Source of the DNA: Muribaculaceae bacterium
Lineage (GTDB): Bacteria; Bacteroidota; Bacteroidia; Bacteroidales; Muribaculaceae
DNA length: 64,000 bases
NCBI GenBank assembly: GCA_017405965.1
Contig: JAFQZK010000004.1
Location: 1 to 64,000, forward strand
Direction of reading: 5' to 3'
In this document: positions 59,053-64,000 of the stretch, one piece after another
Position numbering within the stretch: the first letter of the stretch is position 1
Layout of the letters: each line of letters begins with the position of its first letter
The notes under the pieces: model-generated
What the model saw: the letters and a program-made list of their open reading frames with translations, nothing else
What the model was told of the DNA's origin: nothing
The model's database searches: none
Translations under genes and position numbers: made by a program

Positions 59053-59102
59053 GAAGTGAGAAGTTAGGAGTGATAAGTTACAGGCAACAAACTGAAAACT
59101 AA

Positions 59103-60938
59103 ATGAAGTCAATGACCTTGACAACACTGGCGCTGATGCTGCTTGGCACGGCGATGTGTGCTGCTCACAACGTGAGCGGCACCATCACTTGTGACGGAAC
59201 GGGAGTGCCCGGTGTGGCCGTGAGCGACGGCTACGAAATCGTCCTCACCGACGCCAACGGCTATTACGCGATGTCAAGTTCTAAACTCAACGGCTATGTC
59301 TTCTACACGCTGCCCGGCGGCTACGAGCCGATGCTGGCCGACGGCTTCAACCCCCAATTCTGGGCCATGCTCGACACGCGCGATATCACCGTCGATGAAA
59401 CGCATGACTTCACGCTGAAACGTGTGGACAACGACCGCCATACGGTCATTTTTGCCGCCGACACCCACCTTGCGCGCCGCAACAGCGACCGTGCCTACTT
59501 CAAGAAAGGACTCATCGCCAGCCTTAACGATGAGGTGGAACGCGCCTCCGGCACACCCATCTATTCCGTCCTGCTCGGTGACCTCACTTGGGACGTGTTC
59601 TGGACACAGAACAATTACAACCTGAGCGACTTCATGTACGATATGGCACATTTCAACTACCCGATGACACTGTGGCCCGTCATCGGCAACCACGACCATG
59701 ACCCCAGCGTGCCTGCAGGGCCCGACACCGACATTGAATCGGTTGCCGCATGGCGTGAAATCGTGTGCCCCAACTACTACAGTTTCAACCTGGGCAAGGT
59801 ACACTATGTGGTGCTCGATGACATCCAGTACCTGAACATCGCCTACGATGACGAGACCTATAGCGAAGGCGTCGCCGGCAGCCGCAACTACCGAGGCGTC
59901 ATCACCAACGAGCAGATGCAATGGCTGCGCAAGGACCTGGCGCTGGTGGACTACAGCACCCCCGTGGTGGTGTGTCTTCACATCCCGGCTTGGAGCATCA
60001 ACTCCAATTTCTCTTTCAGCCCTCGACTGGACAACACCTACACACTGTGCTCGCTGCTCAACAAGTATGAGCAGGCCCACATCGTGAGCGGCCACAACCA
60101 TTGCAACTACACTGCCGCTCCAGCAGCCTATCCTCACGTGACCGAGCACAACGTCGCCGCCACCTGCGGTTCGCTGTGGCAGAGCGCCGTTTTCACGGGA
60201 CACCACGTCTGCCAGGACGGCAGCCCCGCCGGATACATGCGCTGGACCATCAACGACGATGACCTGCAATGGACGTTCAAGGCCATCCATGAGGGCGAGC
60301 GACAGATGCGCCTGTATGACATGAATACCGTGCGCGACTACTACCGCACCAACACCACAATGCGCGGCATCCTGCATGACTACCCCTCACGGGTGGACTT
60401 CGGTAAAATCGGCGACAACGAACTGATGGTGAACGTCTTTTCATATGCTCCCGGGTGGCGCGTAACCATCAGCGAGGGCAACGACATCATCCCTTGTCAA
60501 CGTGTCTATACCGAAGATCCGTTCCACACCCTTGCCTATGACGTCGCCTGTTACAGCACCTACGGCAACTACAGTTATTACTATGCGACGACTCCCACGA
60601 CCCACCTGTTCAAGGCCCAGGCTACCACAGCCACCGAGCCTGTCACGGTGCGGGTGGTGGACACCTTCGGCAACGTCTATCTCCAGACCATCTCGCGCCC
60701 GCACAAGTATAGCATCAACATGGAGAGGGACGAGCGCATCCTCACGCCCGGTGACGTGAATGCCGACGGCGAAATCAACATCGCCGACGTGAATACAGTC
60801 ATCGATTTCCTGATTAGCAGCCGCTACACCTGCCCGCTCATCCTGGCCGACTGCAATGCCGACAATGAAGTCAACATCGCCGACGTCAACTTGATTATTA
60901 ACCTGATTATCAATTCATCAAAACTATTATGCGAATAG
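59103..60938 (+). CDS. Secreted calcineurin-like phosphoesterase with C-terminal dockerin-like repeats
   Basis: The 611-residue protein has a signal peptide ([14 protein letters not shown]). An N-terminal MetallophosN-like beta domain contains [17 protein letters not shown]. The phosphoesterase core has [11 protein letters not shown] (D-x-H), [11 protein letters not shown] (GDxxxD), [10 protein letters not shown] (GNHD), VVVCLHIP and [10 protein letters not shown] (GHxH). A MetallophosC-like domain follows, and then two dockerin-like loops ([40 protein letters not shown]) that end the chain. The last 10 bases overlap the start of trmD. It likely cleaves phosphate esters outside the cell; the substrate is unknown. 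Confidence 0.88.
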   Translation: MKSMTLTTLALMLLGTAMCAAHNVSGTITCDGTGVPGVAVSDGYEIVLTDANGYYAMSSSKLNGYVFYTLPGGYEPMLADGFNPQFWAMLDTRDITVDETHDFTLKRVDNDRHTVIFAADTHLARRNSDRAYFKKGLIASLNDEVERASGTPIYSVLLGDLTWDVFWTQNNYNLSDFMYDMAHFNYPMTLWPVIGNHDHDPSVPAGPDTDIESVAAWREIVCPNYYSFNLGKVHYVVLDDIQYLNIAYDDETYSEGVAGSRNYRGVITNEQMQWLRKDLALVDYSTPVVVCLHIPAWSINSNFSFSPRLDNTYTLCSLLNKYEQAHIVSGHNHCNYTAAPAAYPHVTEHNVAATCGSLWQSAVFTGHHVCQDGSPAGYMRWTINDDDLQWTFKAIHEGERQMRLYDMNTVRDYYRTNTTMRGILHDYPSRVDFGKIGDNELMVNVFSYAPGWRVTISEGNDIIPCQRVYTEDPFHTLAYDVACYSTYGNYSYYYATTPTTHLFKAQATTATEPVTVRVVDTFGNVYLQTISRPHKYSINMERDERILTPGDVNADGEINIADVNTVIDFLISSRYTCPLILADCNADNEVNIADVNLIINLIINSSKLLCE

Positions 60939-61606
60939 ATATACTCACCGTCATGCCCGATGCACTCGAGTCGCCACTGCACACCTCGATTCTGCAACGC
61001 GCCCAGGACAAGGGACTGGTCGAAATCCACGTCCACAACCTGCGGGACTGGAGCCTGCGCAAGCACCGCAAGGTGGATGACTACCCCTTCGGTGGCGAGG
61101 CCGGCATGGTGATGCAGATTGAACCCGTGTGGCGATGCATGGAAGAGCTGAAAAGCCAGCGCGACTATGACGAGATCATCTTCACCTCGCCCGACGGCGA
61201 ACAACTCGACCAACCCATGGCCAATGCCTTGTCGCTCAAGGAGAACATCATGATCCTATGCGGTCATTACAAAGGTGTGGACTACCGCATACGCGAGCAC
61301 TTGATCACCAAGGAAATCACCATCGGCGACTATGTGCTCACCGGCGGCGAATTACCGGCAGCGGTCATTGCCGATGCCGTGGTGCGTCTGTTGCCCGGTG
61401 CCATCGGTGACGAGCAGAGCGCCCTGAGCGATTCGTTCCAGGACGGCCTCATCGAGGCTCCCGTCTATACGCGCCCCGAGGTGTTCAACGGCTGGCATGT
61501 TCCCGAGATTCTGCTGAGCGGCCACGCGGCCAAAATCGCCGAGTGGAAGATGCAGCAGTCGCTGGAACGCACCCGCCGCCTGCGCCCCAACTTGTTGAAA
61601 GATTAG
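60929..61606 (+). CDS. trmD: tRNA (guanine-N1-)-methyltransferase TrmD
   Basis: The 225-residue SPOUT methyltransferase has [55 protein letters not shown] and [20 protein letters not shown], which form the trefoil-knot SAM site. [20 protein letters not shown] and [10 protein letters not shown] belong to the C-terminal tRNA-binding domain. It makes m1G37 in tRNA, preventing frameshifts, and is generally essential. Its ATG lies inside the 3' end of the secreted phosphoesterase gene, so the two are probably translationally coupled. Confidence 0.97.
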   Translation: MRIDILTVMPDALESPLHTSILQRAQDKGLVEIHVHNLRDWSLRKHRKVDDYPFGGEAGMVMQIEPVWRCMEELKSQRDYDEIIFTSPDGEQLDQPMANALSLKENIMILCGHYKGVDYRIREHLITKEITIGDYVLTGGELPAAVIADAVVRLLPGAIGDEQSALSDSFQDGLIEAPVYTRPEVFNGWHVPEILLSGHAAKIAEWKMQQSLERTRRLRPNLLKD

Positions 61607-61641
61607 TATTTAGAAATAATAAAGACTGAAAACTTAAGAAT

Positions 61642-61950
61642 ATGGCACTTTTCAAGTTACAACGTCCCAAGTGGATACCGCGGTGGGTCAACTTCCCACT
61701 GCTCATCTTCATCGCCTTTGTGGTGGTGCTGGTGTTCTTCGGCGAGAACAGTTTCGTACGCAGCAGCAAGTACCGCAAACAAATCAACGAACTGAAGAGC
61801 CAGATCAAGAATTACGAGGACTCGGCATCGGCCTACGAGGTCAAGGTCAATGAACTGAACACCGACAACGAGTCGCTCGAACGCCTCGTGCGCGAGAAAT
61901 ATGGCATGAAGCGCGTTAACGAGGAGGTTTACATCACCGAAATTCCCTGA
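61642..61950 (+). CDS. Septum formation initiator family protein (DivIC/FtsB-like)
   Basis: The 102-residue protein has one membrane helix (residues about 17-34, FPLLIFIAFVVVLVFFGENS), a coiled coil (KYRKQINELKSQIKNYEDSA), and the family end VREKYGMKRVNEEVYITEIP. DivIC/FtsB binds FtsL and FtsQ/DivIB in the divisome and links the Z-ring to septal wall synthesis. It lies between trmD and a small membrane protein in one operon. Confidence 0.9.
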   Translation: MALFKLQRPKWIPRWVNFPLLIFIAFVVVLVFFGENSFVRSSKYRKQINELKSQIKNYEDSASAYEVKVNELNTDNESLERLVREKYGMKRVNEEVYITEIP

Positions 61951-61957
61951 CAACGAC

Positions 61958-62332
61958 ATGACACCGAACAAAAGAACCAACATCGCCAACATCCTGGTCA
62001 TCGTGGGATTGATCATGATGATCGTGATGGCAGTGACTCCGTTGCTGGTGAACCACCAATTCAACATGGAGTGGATGCGGTGGATTTTCATCGCCGGCGC
62101 CCTCATCGTGCTGGTGGGCCGTCTCATCGACATCTACCGCGGGCCGTCGCTGCGCCTCAAGCGCCTTCACGTCATTCTGGTCTTCAGCGCCCTGCTGTAT
62201 TGTGCCAGCGGATCGATGATGTTCATCTTCCAGGGGACCAACAACTGGATCGCATTTTTGCTGGCTGGTGTTGTGGTCCAACTCTACGCCTCGTGGATGA
62301 TTGACCGTGAACAATCTAAAAACAAACAATAA
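61958..62332 (+). CDS. Small four-helix membrane protein, unknown
   Basis: The 124-residue protein has hydrophobic segments at about residues 9-30 (ANILVIVGLIMMIVMAVTPL), 40-57, 70-88 and 93-113. Between the second and third is the basic loop GRLIDIYRGPSLRLKRLHV. It starts 7 bases after the DivIC-like gene and is probably co-transcribed with it. It resembles conserved Bacteroidales proteins always found beside divIC, but I know no function. Confidence 0.75.
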   Translation: MTPNKRTNIANILVIVGLIMMIVMAVTPLLVNHQFNMEWMRWIFIAGALIVLVGRLIDIYRGPSLRLKRLHVILVFSALLYCASGSMMFIFQGTNNWIAFLLAGVVVQLYASWMIDREQSKNKQ

Positions 62333-62369
62333 TTTGTCGCTTTTGTGCTCAACTTGCACAAAATTTGCG

Positions 62370-62377
62370 TAATTTTG
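62370..62377 (+). promoter_or_regulatory. -7 element of coaX
   Basis: TAATTTTG fits TAnnTTTG only 8 bases before the ATG at 62386, so the transcript would be nearly leaderless. Confidence 0.45.
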
Positions 62378-62385
62378 CGCTTTTG

Positions 62386-63150
62386 ATGATAGGTAATCTC
62401 ACCATAGACAACGGCAACACCTCGGTAAAGGTGGCTTTTTTCATCGGTACACAGATTGTGGCGACCAACCGCTTTGTGCGTCGCGACACACGCCTGCTGG
62501 ACCGCTTTATCAGCACCTACAAACCCGAAACCGCCATCGTGTGCAGTACCGCATCGAGTGCTGCCAGCCAACGTATCGAACAACTGGTTGACCAACGTTG
62601 CAACCGCGTAATCCACCTCACCCACGAGACCCCCATGCCCATCCGCCTCGGGTACCGCACTCCCCAGACGCTGGGTCGTGACCGCATCGCCACAGCTGCC
62701 GGTGCCTGGTCTATCGCACAACGGCTTGATGCCGCCTGCGATGTGCTGGTCATCGATGCCGGCACGGCCATCACCTATGACCTGGTGAGAGCCGACGGTT
62801 GCTTTGTGGGTGGCAATATCGCTCCGGGCCTCACGTTGCGCTTCAAGTCGCTGCACGAGCACACCGGACTGCTGCCGCTTGTCGAAGCCGATGGCGACAC
62901 CCCCGTGGTGGGCTACGACACCTTGACGGCCATTCGCAGCGGCGTGCTGCTGGGTATGCTGGGCGAAATCAAGAGCTACATCAGCGACCTCAAGCTCTCG
63001 CATCCCAACCTGATGGTTTTCATGACCGGTGGCAACGGCAAGCTGCTGTATAGCCGATTGGGCGACGAGGACATCATTTACAACGAACATCTGGCGGCTG
63101 AAGGTCTCAACCGCATCCATTTATACAATCAAGCCAATGAGAATCGATAA
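62386..63150 (+). CDS. coaX: Type III pantothenate kinase
   Basis: The start is the ATG at 62386 (MIGNLTIDNGNTSVKVAFF); a TTG 21 bases upstream opens the same frame but lies before the promoter element. The 254-residue protein has the phosphate-binding DNGNTSVK, LGRDRIATAAGAW, VLVIDAGTAITYDLV and GGNIAPGLTLRFKSLHEHTG, and TGGNGKLL near the end, as in CoaX. It phosphorylates pantothenate, the first step of coenzyme A synthesis, using a monovalent cation. The next gene starts within its last codons. Confidence 0.93.
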   Translation: MIGNLTIDNGNTSVKVAFFIGTQIVATNRFVRRDTRLLDRFISTYKPETAIVCSTASSAASQRIEQLVDQRCNRVIHLTHETPMPIRLGYRTPQTLGRDRIATAAGAWSIAQRLDAACDVLVIDAGTAITYDLVRADGCFVGGNIAPGLTLRFKSLHEHTGLLPLVEADGDTPVVGYDTLTAIRSGVLLGMLGEIKSYISDLKLSHPNLMVFMTGGNGKLLYSRLGDEDIIYNEHLAAEGLNRIHLYNQANENR

Positions 63151-64000
63151 AAAGATAGCAATATTCTTACTCATCATGGTCATGTGCCATGGTGCCGCAC
63201 TGGCGCAAATCGTCACCACGCCCTATTCCAAGATGGGCTACGGCATGCTCAACGACAACGTGTCGAGCATCCAGCGGTCGATGGGCGGTGTGGGTTATGC
63301 CATGAAGGGCGGTCGCATCGTCAACGTGATGAACCCCGCCTCCTACGCCGACGTGGATTCGCTCACGTTCTTGTGGGATGTGGGCATCGACTTGACCAAC
63401 CTGTGGAGCAAGGAGAACGACAACAAGGGATACAGCTTCGGTGGCGGTCTGGATTACCTGACCGGCCATTTCAAGGTGGCCAAGAAGCTGGGTGCAGCCT
63501 TCGGTCTGCTGCCCTACTCGTCGGTGGGCTATGCCTATGGCGGCAGTATCGACGGCGGCGATGAATCGCGTAGCGGTAACGGCGGTTTCAACCAGCTGTT
63601 CATCGGTGTGGGCTATGAGCCGATCAAGAACCTGAGCGTGGGCTTCAATTTCGATTACCTGTTCGGCACGACGACCAACACCACTCTCATCAATTCAACA
63701 TCGACCAGCTACTTCACGCGCAACATGAAAATGCGTGACTGGAACACCCAGATCGGTTTGCAGTACAGCCTCCCCATGAGCAAAGGCCGTGACCTGCTGA
63801 CCATCGGTGCCACCTATCAGCCCAAGAAATCCTATCACGGCGATGCTTGGGGCACCAAGTTCGACAGCCAGGACAGCAAGGTGGACACCATCGGCTACAC
63901 CTCGATGAGCGGCAAATATGAGCAGCCCCACACGATAGGCGTGGGCATGAGCTACATCTATGACCGCCGACTCACCGTCGAGGCCGACTACACCTACCAG
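63137..64000 (+). CDS. Outer-membrane barrel protein (FadL/OMPP1-like), 3' end beyond the window
   Basis: The start MRIDKKIAIFLLIMVMCHGA with ...ALAQ is a signal peptide; the ATG overlaps coaX by 14 bases. The 288 residues present include YSKMGYGMLNDNVSSIQRSM, GGVGYAMKGGRIVNVMNPAS and YADVDSLTF, followed by amphipathic strands. This is the N-terminal pattern of FadL-like porins that lie after coaX in many Bacteroidales. It likely forms an outer-membrane channel for hydrophobic compounds or has a structural role. The gene continues past position 64000. Confidence 0.85.
   Translation, partial: MRIDKKIAIFLLIMVMCHGAALAQIVTTPYSKMGYGMLNDNVSSIQRSMGGVGYAMKGGRIVNVMNPASYADVDSLTFLWDVGIDLTNLWSKENDNKGYSFGGGLDYLTGHFKVAKKLGAAFGLLPYSSVGYAYGGSIDGGDESRSGNGGFNQLFIGVGYEPIKNLSVGFNFDYLFGTTTNTTLINSTSTSYFTRNMKMRDWNTQIGLQYSLPMSKGRDLLTIGATYQPKKSYHGDAWGTKFDSQDSKVDTIGYTSMSGKYEQPHTIGVGMSYIYDRRLTVEADYTYQ

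Overview
The window reads as chromosome of a gut-type Bacteroidales bacterium, most like Muribaculaceae or Prevotella. Evidence: promoters of the Bacteroidetes form (TTTG, 19-20 bases, TAnnTTTG) upstream of many genes; secreted BspA-type leucine-rich-repeat proteins with dockerin-like DVNNDG repeats; a shared C-terminal signature (FEGxNIVVTRYTDG...KVLR) on several secreted proteins; families typical of the group (DUF3256, DUF4491, carboxypepD_reg outer-membrane barrels, carboxynorspermidine dehydrogenase). Most of the window is moderately GC-rich. About 22.2-33.0 kb is visibly AT-rich and looks like an accessory island.

Layout. 0-7 kb: two paralogous secreted proteins and a TonB-type barrel protein on the minus strand, with long leaders and an inverted-repeat-bounded repeat block. 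7-22 kb: carboxynorspermidine dehydrogenase, a secreted protein followed by a subtilisin-like protease, a MutT-like Nudix protein coupled to a rhodanese, a surface barrel plus phosphoesterase plus DUF2156/GNAT fusion operon, a P1 peptidase and C26 hydrolase pair, and an exo/endonuclease/phosphatase protein. 22-33 kb: AT-rich island with a SIR2-like protein, a retropepsin-like/TPR protein, an AlbA_2 ATPase-type protein, HicAB, a putative barnase/EndoU-like RNase, a membrane-anchored Mrr-type nuclease, a secreted unknown and a HEPN-like protein. The island is punctuated by GC-rich repeats carrying a fragment of the 3' end of the tRNA-Leu(UAG) gene that closes it. 33-48.6 kb: a minus-strand housekeeping run (xseB, xseA, DUF3256, M48 lipoprotein, Mrp, TrmB), two LRR/dockerin surface proteins and a 1,901-residue surface protein.

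49-58.4 kb: a plus-strand operon of six unusual genes: a lipoprotein with a VWA-like MIDAS, a four-helix membrane protein, a tubulin/FtsZ-like GTPase, a 1,147-residue protein with an actin/Hsp70-type ATPase domain, a single-span membrane protein with a signal peptide, and a zinc-ribbon tail-anchored protein. It looks like a membrane-associated cytomotive or membrane-remodelling machine and is the strongest candidate for a poorly described system. A frameshifted GxxExxY gene bounded by a 28-base inverted repeat (25/28 matches) has inserted into the middle of it.

58.7-64 kb: DUF4491, a secreted phosphoesterase with dockerin repeats overlapping trmD, a DivIC/FtsB-like septum protein, a small membrane protein, coaX and the start of an outer-membrane barrel gene.

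Dispersed small repeats run through the whole window. They include at least five copies of a palindrome built on GACGCAAAATTTTGCGTC, one inside a coding sequence and one supplying the stop codon of xseA. Functions are assigned from recognisable motifs only; no database search was run.
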